Assembly: GCA_902465265.1 (NCBI GenBank)
Contig: CABQMF010000038.1
Span: forward strand, 1 to 19,283
Origin: an uncultured Collinsella sp.
GTDB lineage: Bacteria; Actinomycetota; Coriobacteriia; Coriobacteriales; Coriobacteriaceae
Direction: 5' to 3'
DNA: 19,283 nucleotides
Below the pieces are notes generated by a model. It was not told the DNA's origin. It worked only from the letters and a program-made list of their open reading frames with translations, and did not search any database. Both the position numbers and the translations under genes were made by a program. This document shows positions 4,954 to 13,275 of this stretch, piece by piece; the stretch's first letter is position 1, and each line of letters starts with the position of its first letter.

Positions 4954-7089
4954 CTAGTGGATAAGTTTAAAGTCCAGATGTCCACGCGTGGTATTGACAC
5001 GCGAAACCTCGATGACCACGCGCTGCCCCAGCTCATAGCGGGTCCCCGTGTCGGCACCTGTGAGCGTGAGCGCGTCCTCGTCAAACTCGAACCACTCGTT
5101 GCCCAGGCTCTTAATCGAAACCAGACCCTCGACTTGCGTCAGATCCAGGCGTACGAACAGGCCCATGCTGCTGACCCACGAGACCGTTCCGGTATAGCGC
5201 TCGCCCAGGCGATCCTCATAGTACTGGGCGATCTTGATCTTTTGCGTCGCATGGCTGGCGGCATCGGCCGCACGCTCCGCATCGCTGCACGCACGACAAA
5301 TCTGCGGCAGAATGCGTGGCAGGGACTCGCGACCTTTACCGATAAGCCGCGGCGTGCGTACCAAGGCGTCCTTGCCGCCCAGCTGCTCATAGGCCAGCTG
5401 CAGCTTGAGCACGCGGTGCACCACCAAATCGGGATAGCGGCGGATAGGACTCGTAAAGTGGCAGTAGCACGGCGCGGCAAGCGCAAAGTGGCCCTCGTTG
5501 CGCGGCTTGTACAGCGCGCGCTGCATACTGCGCAACAGCAGCGTGTTGACAAGCGGCGCATTGGCTGTGCCGGCCGCGGCGTCAACCGCGGCCTGCAGCT
5601 CATCGGGACTTCCCAGGGCAATACCGGCCGCACGGCGGTCATCGATGATGCCCAGCTGCGCCAGCGCCACGGCGGCACCGTGCAGGCTATCGGGACTGGG
5701 ATCATCGTGCACGCGATAGCAAGCCTCAATGTCGCGGTCGGCCAGCCACTCGGCCACGCACTCGTTGGCGAGCAGCATGGCCTCCTCGATCAGCGACGTG
5801 GCACACGAACGCTCGCGGGCCACGATCTGCACGGGCACACCGTCCTCGTCCAAGAGCGCGCGGATCTCGGCCGTATCAAAGTCGACCGAACCGCGCGCGC
5901 GACGAATGCGGCGACGGAGCTCCGCAAGCTCGTTGGCGGCAACCAAAAAATCACCCAGGTCGACGTTATAGCCGCGGGCTGCCTCTTCGTATGCAAGCCC
6001 ACGCTCAAGCGCCTCCTCGCGCGAGGCCTCGGCAGCCGCAACATCCTCGGCGGCACCCTCCAGCACCGAATATTCCACCGCTCCGGCACGCACCAGCAGC
6101 GCCTCGGCGCCATCATAGTCCATACGCACGCGCGAGCGAATCACGCTGGGATACGGGTCGTACTGGCGCACGCGGCCCTGCGCGTCGAGCTCAATGTCGA
6201 CGGTAAACGCCAAGCGGTCCTCGTTTGGACGAAGCGAGCACAGGTCATTAGACAGGCGCTCGGGCAGCATGGGGAGTACGCGATCGGCAAGATACACCGA
6301 CGTCGTGCGGTGACGAGCCTCAAGATCGATATGCCCGTCCCACGCCACATAGTGCGAGACGTCGGCGATGTGGACGCCCAGCTTGTAGCCACCCTCGGGC
6401 GTGCGCTCCAGCGAAATGGCATCGTCAAAGTCGCGCGCGTCGACCGGGTCAATCGTGATGACAAAGCGATCGCGCAGGTCGCGGCGAAGCGGGTCCTTGA
6501 GCGCCGCGGCCACGTCGAGCGAAAGCGCCTCGGCCTCGGCAAGCGCGGCCTCGGGATAGCTGTCGGTATAGCCATAACGCGCCATCACATACTGAACGCC
6601 CAAATCGGGCGCGTCGTCGCCGCCAATGCGGCGATCGATTGTCACCGTGCCCGATTCCAGACGCGTCGGATACGTTAGGATGCGCGCGACGACGACATCG
6701 CCAGGATGCACGTCCAAGTGTTCGGCAGAGGTGTCCTCGGGCAAAATAAAGAAGTCGGCCTTCAGGCGCGAATCGAGCGGCTCGATCACCCCGAGTGGAC
6801 CAGCAGTCTGATACGTGCCCACCACGCTGATGGCGGCGCGCTCGACGACGCCTTCGATCACGGCGCGACGCTCACCATGCGGGCTGTTCTTAATGCTCAC
6901 GGCAACGGTATCGCCATCCATGATCTCGCGCTTGCCGCGGCCCATGACCTTGTAGTCGCCGTTTTCGGTTATGACATAGGCACTGTGCTCATGGAGCTGC
7001 ACGCGGCCAGTCAGGCTCGGACGACGCTCGCTGCGCACCGGCCCGCGCTTATTGCGAGCTCCACGCTTATGCTTGTTATTGCGCCCCAT
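4954..7089 (-). CDS. rnr: Ribonuclease R
   Basis: A 711-residue 3'-to-5' exoribonuclease that degrades structured RNA, including messages released by trans-translation. After a basic N-terminus (MGRNNKHKRGARNKRG), cold-shock/OB domains occupy about 25-200. The RNB catalytic domain (about 205-560) holds the metal-binding aspartates in IDPVDARDFDDAIS (D214, D220, D222, D223) and the HFTSPIRRYPDLVVHR block (544-559). An S1 RNA-binding domain closes the protein (about 631-709, YTGTVSWVSSMGLFVRLD). The N-terminal helix-turn-helix of E. coli RNase R is absent, so the protein is somewhat shorter than usual. ATG at 7089 follows AAGGAGGCGCT. Stop is TAG, then a strong terminator. smpB, often adjacent, is about 3.4 kb away here. 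Confidence 0.96.
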   Translation of the reverse strand: MGRNNKHKRGARNKRGPVRSERRPSLTGRVQLHEHSAYVITENGDYKVMGRGKREIMDGDTVAVSIKNSPHGERRAVIEGVVERAAISVVGTYQTAGPLGVIEPLDSRLKADFFILPEDTSAEHLDVHPGDVVVARILTYPTRLESGTVTIDRRIGGDDAPDLGVQYVMARYGYTDSYPEAALAEAEALSLDVAAALKDPLRRDLRDRFVITIDPVDARDFDDAISLERTPEGGYKLGVHIADVSHYVAWDGHIDLEARHRTTSVYLADRVLPMLPERLSNDLCSLRPNEDRLAFTVDIELDAQGRVRQYDPYPSVIRSRVRMDYDGAEALLVRAGAVEYSVLEGAAEDVAAAEASREEALERGLAYEEAARGYNVDLGDFLVAANELAELRRRIRRARGSVDFDTAEIRALLDEDGVPVQIVARERSCATSLIEEAMLLANECVAEWLADRDIEACYRVHDDPSPDSLHGAAVALAQLGIIDDRRAAGIALGSPDELQAAVDAAAGTANAPLVNTLLLRSMQRALYKPRNEGHFALAAPCYCHFTSPIRRYPDLVVHRVLKLQLAYEQLGGKDALVRTPRLIGKGRESLPRILPQICRACSDAERAADAASHATQKIKIAQYYEDRLGERYTGTVSWVSSMGLFVRLDLTQVEGLVSIKSLGNEWFEFDEDALTLTGADTGTRYELGQRVVIEVSRVNTTRGHLDFKLIH

Positions 7090-7140
7090 AGCGCCTCCTT
7101 GCTATCGATTGCCGTTTACATTTCAAGAGTCTACCCAAAT

Positions 7141-7223
7141 GATCCCTAGGGGATGGAGGAAAACGGATCACTCGAATCGACCGACCCCCTAAGTAATCCG
7201 TTTTCCTCCGTCCCCAGGGAATC
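7141..7223. repeat. Family B palindromic repeat
   Basis: Thirty-base arms at 7141-7170 and 7194-7223 are inverted copies with five mismatches, sharing the uninterrupted core GGAGGAAAACGGAT. The element lies between rnr and the ftsX terminator and directly abuts that terminator. Confidence 0.8.
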
Positions 7224-7255
7224 AAAAAACGGGCCGTCCCAAAAGGAACGACCCG
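7224..7255 (-). terminator. Rho-independent terminator of ftsEX
   Basis: On the minus strand CGGGTCGTTCC pairs over 11 positions, two of them G-T, with GGGACGGCCCG around a TTTT loop, followed by six T (rc of 7224-7229). It lies 26 nt after the ftsX stop codon. Confidence 0.85.
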
Positions 7256-7281
7256 TCGGAAGGAACGAATTCCAAACATGC

Positions 7282-8202
7282 CTACACGCGCAGGTAGCGG
7301 CGCATGGCGATGGCGGAACCAAAGAGACCGATAATGACGCCGACCAGAATCAGCGCGGCGTAGGTCACCAGGTAGTACTGCATCGGCAGGGCAAACGACA
7401 TCCAGCCGATGCTTTCCTGCAGACGCGGAACCATCAGGTTGCGCAGCAGCTCCAGCGCGCCGATGGAAAGCAGCGAGCCCAAAATGGCCTGCAGCACGCC
7501 CTCGGTAATGAACGGCCCGCGAATAAAGCCGTTGCTGGCACCCACCAGGCGCATGATCGCGATCTCGCGGCGACGCGCCGTAATGGACAGGCGAATCGTG
7601 TTGTTGATAAAGATGAACGCGATAAAGGTCAGCAGGCCAACGAGCACCACAGCGGCGATGCGGATGTAGTTGGTCACCTGGAACAGGCGGCTCACTTCCT
7701 CTTGGCCATACAGCACGCTCGCGTTGACGTCACCGTCGTCCGCAATCTTCTGGAAGTCGGCGTTCTTCTTGAGCTTCTTTGCCGTGCTCTCGACCTGAGA
7801 CGGGTCATCCATCTCGATCGCGAACGAGGCCGGAAGCGGGTTCTGGCCGTCGAGCGCGCTCATGGTGGCATCGGCGTTACCCGACATCTTGCTCGTGTAC
7901 TCGGCCAGCGCGTCGTCCTTGTCCTTATAGGTCACGGACTTCACATTGCTCCACGTCTTGAGCTCGGCCTCAAAGGCCTGAACGTCTGCCTGATCGGCGT
8001 CATCGCTAATAAAGGCGTTAATGACAACCTGATCCTCGACGGTGCCGATCACGGAGTTCAGCATCGCGGAACCCATGATGAACAGGCCGATGATAAACAG
8101 CGAAAGGAAGATCGTGATGACGGCGCCGAGCGAGGTGGTCCAGTTACGGAAGAAGTGGCTCATTGCCTCTTTGAGCGAGTAGCCCACGTTAGTTGGTGCC
8201 AT
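7282..8202 (-). CDS. ftsX: Cell division ABC transporter permease FtsX
   Basis: The 306-residue membrane protein is the partner of FtsE. The FtsEX complex does not transport; it transmits ATP hydrolysis across the membrane to activate cell-wall hydrolases at division. The typical topology is visible: a first membrane helix at about 24-46 (GAVITIFLSLFIIGLFIMG), an extracellular domain of about 130 residues (50-178), then helices at about 180-201, 231-252 and 277-299. The cytoplasmic coupling segment RRREIAIMRLVGAS (210-223) follows helix 2. Its ATG overlaps the end of ftsE by 14 bp (ATGGCACCAACTAA), so the two are translationally coupled. Stop is TAG. No hydrolase partner of the PcsB or RipC kind is encoded next to it. 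Confidence 0.95.
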   Translation of the reverse strand: MAPTNVGYSLKEAMSHFFRNWTTSLGAVITIFLSLFIIGLFIMGSAMLNSVIGTVEDQVVINAFISDDADQADVQAFEAELKTWSNVKSVTYKDKDDALAEYTSKMSGNADATMSALDGQNPLPASFAIEMDDPSQVESTAKKLKKNADFQKIADDGDVNASVLYGQEEVSRLFQVTNYIRIAAVVLVGLLTFIAFIFINNTIRLSITARRREIAIMRLVGASNGFIRGPFITEGVLQAILGSLLSIGALELLRNLMVPRLQESIGWMSFALPMQYYLVTYAALILVGVIIGLFGSAIAMRRYLRV

Positions 8203-9409
8203 AGTTGCCGTAACCTCCCCTCTCCTGGTCGCGGATTACGTGGCCGCCCTCGAGGGCGATCACGCGACGGTGCATACTATCGACCATCTCGCGGTCGTGC
8301 GTAGCGACGATCACGGTGGTACCGGTGCGGTTAATGCGCTCGAGCAGCTTCATGATGCCCAGCGAAATCGCCGGGTCGAGGTTGCCCGTGGGCTCGTCGC
8401 AGATCAGCAGCGGCGGGCGGTTGACCATGGCGCGGGCAACGGCAACGCGCTGCTGCTCGCCACCGGAAAGCTGATCGGGCAGCGAGTCCATCTGATCGGC
8501 CAGGCCGACCAGACGCAGCACCTCGGGAACCTGGCTGCGAATGACACCCTTGGGCTTGCCGATGCACTGCAGGGCAAACGCCACGTTTTCGTAGGCAGAC
8601 TTTTGAGGCAGAAGCTTAAAGTCCTGGAACACGGCACCAATCTGACGGCGCAGGAACGGAACCTTGCGGTTCTTGATCTTCATGAGGTCCTGGCCGGCGA
8701 CCAAAATGCGACCGCTCGTGGGCCTGACGTCACGGTTGAGCGTCGACAGCAGCGTGGTCTTACCCGAGCCGGAGTGACCGACCAAAAAGACAAACTCGCC
8801 CGGATAGATCTCGATGTTGATGTCATCGAGCGCGGGCTTGTTGGGCTGCGCCGGGTAGATCTTGGTGACGTGCTCCATAAGGATGACGGGCTCGACACCT
8901 GCCTGCTTGGCCATCTTCTTGCGGCTGGCCTGCGGGTCGATGGGCGCAAAGACCGACGTGAAGTCGGGGTTGTTGAGCGCGTTGTCGAGGCTTGCGACCT
9001 CGGCGGCCTGGTCGCGCTCGACCACGGGCGCAGAGGGCTGCGTGGGGTCGGGAATGCCGGCAAAAAGACCGGACTGCGCGGGCTGCGGCGCGGGGGTCGC
9101 AGGAGCCATGGGGGCGGGAATGGCGGCCACGGTAGGCTGCGGCGCGACAGCGCTCGCCTGGGGCTGAGCCACGCGGGCAGTCACCGTCTGGACGGGCTCA
9201 AAGCCCGCCGCAGCGGAGAGCGCGACATCGTTGGTGGGGTTGTAGGCAAAGGGATCTGATGCCGGCTGTGCCTGATCTGCCGGCTGCGGGGGGATCGGGC
9301 TAAACAGCTGACCCTCTGAATCCGGAGTGGCGAAACGGTTGCCCGCGACGCTCGGCTGCGTCTTGGGGGTGTCATCGCCCGCACCGGAGGTACGGAAGTG
9401 GTTACCCAC
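8189..9409 (-). CDS. ftsE: Cell division ATP-binding protein FtsE with long N-terminal extension
   Basis: The C-terminal half (about 174-400) is a normal FtsE ATPase that energises FtsX: Walker A GHSGSGKTT (211-219), Q-loop Q262, signature LSGGEQQ (314-320), Walker B LLICDEP (334-340, E339) and H371. The FtsE-typical FVFLVGHSGSGKTTLL and VFQDFKLLP are present. Unusually it is preceded by about 170 residues rich in Pro, Ala and Gln (for example PAPMAPATPAPQPAQ), predicted disordered; FtsE is usually about 225-230 residues. The start is a GTG at 9409 with AAGGAG six bases before it, whereas internal ATGs (M166, M178) lack good ribosome sites. The extension is therefore probably translated. Stop TAA lies inside ftsX. 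Confidence 0.93.
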   Translation of the reverse strand: MGNHFRTSGAGDDTPKTQPSVAGNRFATPDSEGQLFSPIPPQPADQAQPASDPFAYNPTNDVALSAAAGFEPVQTVTARVAQPQASAVAPQPTVAAIPAPMAPATPAPQPAQSGLFAGIPDPTQPSAPVVERDQAAEVASLDNALNNPDFTSVFAPIDPQASRKKMAKQAGVEPVILMEHVTKIYPAQPNKPALDDINIEIYPGEFVFLVGHSGSGKTTLLSTLNRDVRPTSGRILVAGQDLMKIKNRKVPFLRRQIGAVFQDFKLLPQKSAYENVAFALQCIGKPKGVIRSQVPEVLRLVGLADQMDSLPDQLSGGEQQRVAVARAMVNRPPLLICDEPTGNLDPAISLGIMKLLERINRTGTTVIVATHDREMVDSMHRRVIALEGGHVIRDQERGGYGNYGTN

Positions 9410-9454
9410 TGGTGCTCCTTATCATCGTGCGTTTAAACTACATGAGCGCTTTGT

Positions 9455-9463
9455 ATTTTAGCA
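9455..9463 (-). promoter_or_regulatory. Possible extended -10 promoter of ftsEX
   Basis: On the minus strand TGCTAAAAT (rc of 9455-9463) fits an extended -10 element about 45 nt before the ftsE GTG. No good -35 is seen. Confidence 0.35.
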
Positions 9464-9510
9464 GGATTGCCTTTGCTGCACATAAGACGCACGGTTTTGC
9501 GACTCCCACC

Positions 9511-9639
9511 AGCCTCTGGGTGGGGCACGCTTTGAAAACGTCCTCGCGCATGAAACCCACTTATCTTGCTCCTACGGAGCTCCAGATAAGCGGGTTCCGC
9601 GCTGCGGATTGTTTTCAAAGCGTGCCCCACCCAGAGGCT
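9511..9639. repeat. Family E: 129-bp nested palindrome
   Basis: The outer arms 9511-9539 and 9611-9639 are perfect 29-bp inverted copies (outer end AGCCTCTGGGTGGGGCACGC). Inside, CCCaCTTATCT and AGATAAGcGGG form a second stem, so the whole unit could fold as one long hairpin or cruciform. It lies in the 486-bp gap between divergent ftsE and the zinc-ribbon gene, which also holds a family A element and no gene. No second copy of E is in the window. Confidence 0.85.
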
Positions 9640-9736
9640 TACGCCGACGCTACCGTTAGGAGCGTCAAGCTGAATTGCACTTTGTCGTGCTGAGCCCTTA
9701 TCCCAATAGAAGCCCTGCTCGATACGGTCTCTTTAG

Positions 9737-9805
9737 AAGTTGCGGTGAAATAGGGACTGTTTTAGCAGCTAAAAGCCCTAATCAGTCCCTATTTCACCGC
9801 AACTT
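9737..9805. repeat. Family A palindromic repeat, copy 2 (69 bp)
   Basis: Perfect 23-bp inverted arms (9737-9759 and 9783-9805) begin AAGTTGCGGTGAAATAGGGA. The 23-bp spacer contains its own small hairpin, TTTTAGC-A-GCTAAAA. It has the same total and spacer lengths as copy 1 at 982-1050. It lies about 90 bp upstream of the zinc-ribbon gene start. Confidence 0.88.
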
Positions 9806-9895
9806 ATATTGGGACTCAATGTTGCGCAACTTGGGTTGGGGATATCGCTTTACAGTTGAGTTAGATGGATGGTTCCAAGCTTGCTGGAGGTTGAT

Positions 9896-11164
9896 ATGGT
9901 TTGTCCTTATTGTGGTGCTGAGCTTGCTGATGAGGCTCAGTTTTGCGTGGGATGCGGGGCTGCGCTTGACGGGACACAGGCTATGCCCGTAGCCAACCCT
10001 GCGGTTGCGCCGGCACCCGTGGGTTCGCCCGCCCCCAGCAAGAAGCCCAAGAAAGGCATCGTGATCGCTATCGTCTGCGCGGCGGTAATCGTTGTTGGCG
10101 GGGGCGGTGGGCTGGCGTATCACCTGTATCAGCAGCATGTTCAGGAGCAGGAGCAGTATGAGTCGGCGCATTCCAAGCATGCGCTCGTGGTGAGTGTAAA
10201 GGCTGAAGGCTGGGACACCGATAACGGCGCTTCGCGTGTGCCGATGCGCGTAAAGGGCAAGACGGTCGACGGAAAGAAGGTCGACAAGGTCGAATATGTC
10301 GCTTCCGACGGCTCGGGCATCAAGCTTATCCAGGGCAAGTACACGCTCAAGGCGGCAGGCTCCCCCATCGCCGCCGATGGCACCATCTACCAGGTGCCTT
10401 GCACAAAGGCCGAGCTCACGCTCGACGATGCTTTTGCCAAGGGCGAGAAGATCGACTTGGCAGAACTCGCCGAGCAGGATTCGGTTTTGGACTTTACGCC
10501 CATCGATGCCGCTGACGTGACCGACGACGAGATCAACGACGCCGTGACACTCGCCATGGCATACAAGGGCAAGGACGCGCCCGACGTCGATGCACTGCAA
10601 CACACCGCAACGAACCGCCGCGACACCGCCGTCGCGGCCAAGAAAGCCGCCGAAGAGGAAGCGGCGCGCCAGGCCGAGGAACAGCGCAAAGCCGCCGCAC
10701 GCCACATCGAGGCCCAGACCTTCAGTGTCGACCTGCCCGAGTACTGGGATGGCAGGGTCACGGCAAAGGTCGACGGGGATTCGATAGGGCTGTTCTCGAC
10801 CGCCTATCCCGACAAATGCTTCGGCAGTCTCAGCGGATATGACCATGAGGTATGGGCTGTCGGAGATATCGGCGGCTCGTGTGTAAAGGACATTAACCTC
10901 GGCGGCGGGCGCTATGTAGAAATATGGATTACGCGCTGGGCCTACGATGCCGCGATGTCCCATCTTTCCAAATACTCATCCAGCTCCAGCATCTGCTCGG
11001 ATGATGCCGCTCGCGAGACCCTCGATTTGCAGTCCTTGGGAGCCATCTCATTCGACACCATCGTCTCCGAAATGAAAGCAGCGGACACGCCCGAGTCCAA
11101 AACGCTCTTCAAGGCAGACGACATCTTTGCCGGCACCCTGGCCCCGACCGTAAAACCTCTCTAG
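9896..11164 (+). CDS. Zinc-ribbon, single-pass membrane protein of unknown function
   Basis: The 422-residue protein starts with a zinc ribbon, MVCPYCGAELADEAQFCVGC (CxxC at 3-6 and 17-20). A Pro/Ala linker follows (28-48), then a basic anchor KKPKKG and one membrane helix (about 54-77), placing the remaining ~345 residues outside the cell. The outer part has a beta-rich segment (about 95-170), an acidic segment, a charged helix (about 250-275, KKAAEEEAARQAEEQRKAAA) and a second folded domain (about 280-370) with two or more cysteines. This layout is common in Gram-positive surface or stress proteins, but I recognise no specific family. ATG at 9896 follows TGGAGGTTGAT, and the zinc ribbon begins there; an ATG nine codons earlier has no such site. 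It is divergent from ftsE. Stop is TAG. Confidence 0.8.
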   Translation: MVCPYCGAELADEAQFCVGCGAALDGTQAMPVANPAVAPAPVGSPAPSKKPKKGIVIAIVCAAVIVVGGGGGLAYHLYQQHVQEQEQYESAHSKHALVVSVKAEGWDTDNGASRVPMRVKGKTVDGKKVDKVEYVASDGSGIKLIQGKYTLKAAGSPIAADGTIYQVPCTKAELTLDDAFAKGEKIDLAELAEQDSVLDFTPIDAADVTDDEINDAVTLAMAYKGKDAPDVDALQHTATNRRDTAVAAKKAAEEEAARQAEEQRKAAARHIEAQTFSVDLPEYWDGRVTAKVDGDSIGLFSTAYPDKCFGSLSGYDHEVWAVGDIGGSCVKDINLGGGRYVEIWITRWAYDAAMSHLSKYSSSSSICSDDAARETLDLQSLGAISFDTIVSEMKAADTPESKTLFKADDIFAGTLAPTVKPL

Positions 11165-11190
11165 CTTCTTTCCCTGCCGTCTCCAAACGC

Positions 11191-11231
11191 AAAGCCGGGG
11201 TGCCTCCAGATGGAAGGCACCCCGGCTTTTT
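11191..11231. terminator. Bidirectional terminator between convergent genes
   Basis: AAAGCCGGGGTGCC and GGCACCCCGGCTTT form a perfect 14-bp stem around an 11-base loop. Five T follow on the plus strand. On the minus strand the run is only TTT. It can end both the zinc-ribbon gene and the transketolase pair. Confidence 0.9.
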
Positions 11232-11281
11232 CATTGCCCAATATGGGAACGGTTCCCAAGTTAAAGCGCAACCAAAACGCC

Positions 11282-12223
11282 TTAGGCCAAGAACTCCTTG
11301 GTGGTCGCCACGATGTTGGCGGCGTCCAGGCCGTACTTGTGCAGGAGCTCGGCACCCGGGCCGGACTCGCCGAAGGTGTCGTTGACACCGATCTTCTTGA
11401 GCGGCGTCGGGCACTGCTCGCACAGGACGTCGGCGACGGCGCTGCCCAGGCCGCCGATCACAGAGTGCTCCTCGACGGTCACGACGTGGCCGGTCTTGGT
11501 GGCGCTCTTGACAATCAGGTCGGCGTCGATGGGCTTGATGGTATGCATGTTGATGACCTCGGCATCGATACCCTCGGCAGCAAGCTGCTCGGCAGCCTCA
11601 AGGGCCTCGCCGACCATGAGGCCGCAAGCGATGATGGTGACGTCGGTGCCCTCGCGCATGACGATACCCTTGCCCACCTCGAACTTGTAGGTCTCGGGGT
11701 CGTTGATGACCGGTGAGGCCAAACGGGCAAAGCGCATGTACACGGGGCCGTCGCACTCGTAGGCGGCGCGCGTCACGGCGCGGGCCTCGACGTCGTCGGC
11801 GGGAACGATAACGGTCATGCCGGGGATAACGCGCATGAGGGCGATATCCTCGCAGCACTGGTGCGTGGCGCCGTCCTCGCCCACCGAGATACCGGCGTGC
11901 GTGGCGCCAATCTTAACGTTGAGATGCGGGTAGCCGATGGAGTTGCGGACCTGCTCAAAGGCTCGGCCGGCGGCAAACATGGCAAAGCTGCTCGCGAAGG
12001 CAACGCGGCCGGTGGTCGCGATACCAGCGGCAACACCCATCAAGTTGCTCTCGGCGATGCCTACATCGAAGAAGCGGTCGGGGCAGGCGGCCTTAAACTT
12101 ACCGGTCTGCGTGGCGGCGGCCAGGTCGGCGTCGAGGACCACAAAGTCATCGTGCTCGTTGGCGAGCTCGACGAGGGCCTCGCCGTAGCTTACGCGCGTG
12201 GCGATTTTCTTGACGTCTGCCAT
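11282..12223 (-). CDS. Transketolase, C-terminal subunit
   Basis: The 313-residue subunit carries the pyrimidine-binding and C-terminal domains of a split transketolase, which moves two-carbon units between sugar phosphates in the non-oxidative pentose phosphate pathway. Family features: VVLDADLAAATQTGKF (28-43), FFDVGIAESNLMGVAAGIA with the thiamine-activating glutamate at E58, THAGISVGEDGATHQ, and EEHSVIGGLGSAVA in the last third. The two-gene form is typical of many anaerobes and archaea; DXP synthase is similar but is a single larger chain. ATG at 12223 lies one base after the stop of the N-terminal subunit, with GAGGAG upstream, so the subunits are coupled. Stop is TAA. Confidence 0.93.
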   Translation of the reverse strand: MADVKKIATRVSYGEALVELANEHDDFVVLDADLAAATQTGKFKAACPDRFFDVGIAESNLMGVAAGIATTGRVAFASSFAMFAAGRAFEQVRNSIGYPHLNVKIGATHAGISVGEDGATHQCCEDIALMRVIPGMTVIVPADDVEARAVTRAAYECDGPVYMRFARLASPVINDPETYKFEVGKGIVMREGTDVTIIACGLMVGEALEAAEQLAAEGIDAEVINMHTIKPIDADLIVKSATKTGHVVTVEEHSVIGGLGSAVADVLCEQCPTPLKKIGVNDTFGESGPGAELLHKYGLDAANIVATTKEFLA

Positions 12224-12224
12224 C

Positions 12225-13055
12225 CTAGAGCTCCTCTCCGGCGGCCGTGAGCTCTGCCATGGCCTGCTCAAACTGTTCATCGTTGGGGGCCTTACCGTGC
12301 CAACCCACCTGGTTCTCCATAAAGGAGACGCCCTTGCCCTTCATGGTCTCGGCGATGATGGCGGTCGGCTGGCCCTTGGTGGCGCGAGCCTCGGCAAAGG
12401 CGGCGCGAATCTGATTGAAGTCGTTGCCGTCGGCGAGCTCCACCACGTGGAACTTAAAGGCGCGGAACTTGTCGGCGAGCGGCATGGGGTCGTTGACCTC
12501 CTCGACGGGGCCGTCGATCTGCAGGCCGTTGTGGTCGACGATCACGCAGAGGTTATCGAGCTGCTGGTTGCCGGCGAACATGGCGGCCTCCCAGACCTGG
12601 CCCTCCTCGCTCTCGCCATCGCCCAGCAGGGCGTACGTGCGGTAAGTATCGCCCCAGTGCTTGGCGGCAACCGCCATGCCCACGGCGGCGGAGATGCCCT
12701 GGCCCAGCGAGCCGGTGGACATATCGACGCCCGGGGTGTCGTTCATGTTGGGATGGCCCTGCAGGTGGCTGCCGATGTGGCGCAGCGTCTCGAGGTCCTC
12801 CTTGGGGAAGAATCCGCGCTCAGCGAGCACGGCGTACAGACCAGGCGCGCAGTGACCCTTGGAAAGCACGAAGCGATCGCGGTCGGCCTTGCGGGGGTCG
12901 GCCGGGTCGACGTTCATTTCCTCAAAGTACAGATAGGTCATGATGTCGGCAGCGCCGAGCGAACCGCCCGGATGGCCGGACTTGGCAGCGTGCACGCCGG
13001 TGACGATGCCCTTCCTTACCTCGTTGGCAACCTTTTTGAGCTCTTCGTCGCTCAT
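12225..13055 (-). CDS. Transketolase, N-terminal subunit
   Basis: The 276-residue subunit binds the pyrophosphate of thiamine diphosphate and Mg2+. Visible motifs are SGHPGGSLGAADI (26-38, H28), SKGHCAPGLYAVL (65-77, H68), GSLGQGISAAVGMA (115-128) and the ThDP motif GDGESEEG (145-152) ending at N176 of VDHNGLQIDG. It should form a heterotetramer with the C-terminal subunit encoded one base downstream. Start ATG follows AGGAAGG. The 311-bp upstream gap (13056-13366) contains an AT-rich stretch near 13165-13200, a perfect 14-bp palindrome (13249-13262) and a family B repeat, but no promoter I would defend. Stop is TAG. Confidence 0.93.
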   Translation of the reverse strand: MSDEELKKVANEVRKGIVTGVHAAKSGHPGGSLGAADIMTYLYFEEMNVDPADPRKADRDRFVLSKGHCAPGLYAVLAERGFFPKEDLETLRHIGSHLQGHPNMNDTPGVDMSTGSLGQGISAAVGMAVAAKHWGDTYRTYALLGDGESEEGQVWEAAMFAGNQQLDNLCVIVDHNGLQIDGPVEEVNDPMPLADKFRAFKFHVVELADGNDFNQIRAAFAEARATKGQPTAIIAETMKGKGVSFMENQVGWHGKAPNDEQFEQAMAELTAAGEEL

Positions 13056-13248
13056 TGTGCCTTCCTTTCATCCTCTTTAGACAAGATGCGCACGGCACGG
13101 AAAGGTCGTCCCAACCCAGCCGCGATGCACGTACGTCATTCATTATGCTGGAAACTGATGGCTTTACCAGACTTTTTATCATTATTTGAGCAATTTAGCA
13201 GGCAGACCCGCTGATGAAACGGTTTATCAATGTGAACGTCTTTTGGAT

Positions 13249-13262
13249 GCGGTGGCCACCGC
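13249..13262. other. Perfect 14-bp palindrome upstream of transketolase
   Basis: GCGGTGGCCACCGC is self-complementary over all 14 bases. It lies about 190 bp before the transketolase start and about 20 bp from the family B element. It may be an operator; nothing further supports this. Confidence 0.3.
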
Positions 13263-13275
13263 TCGCCCCGGCACA

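Noticed and set aside
4765..6678. Long plus-strand open frame (637 codons) opposite rnr
   Set aside because: It is antisense to a clear RNase R gene, is rich in Arg/His/Leu/Val with no recognisable domain, and results from GC-rich codon structure. Similar antisense frames at 7153-8304, 8240-9259 and 15239-17206 were rejected for the same reason.
8189..8876. Shorter FtsE starting at an internal ATG
   Set aside because: Neither M166 nor M178 has a good ribosome site, while the GTG at 9409 does; kept only as an alternative.
9412..9693. Small protein across the family E palindrome
   Set aside because: Both strands give similar peptides because the DNA is an inverted repeat; there is no ribosome site and no family resemblance.
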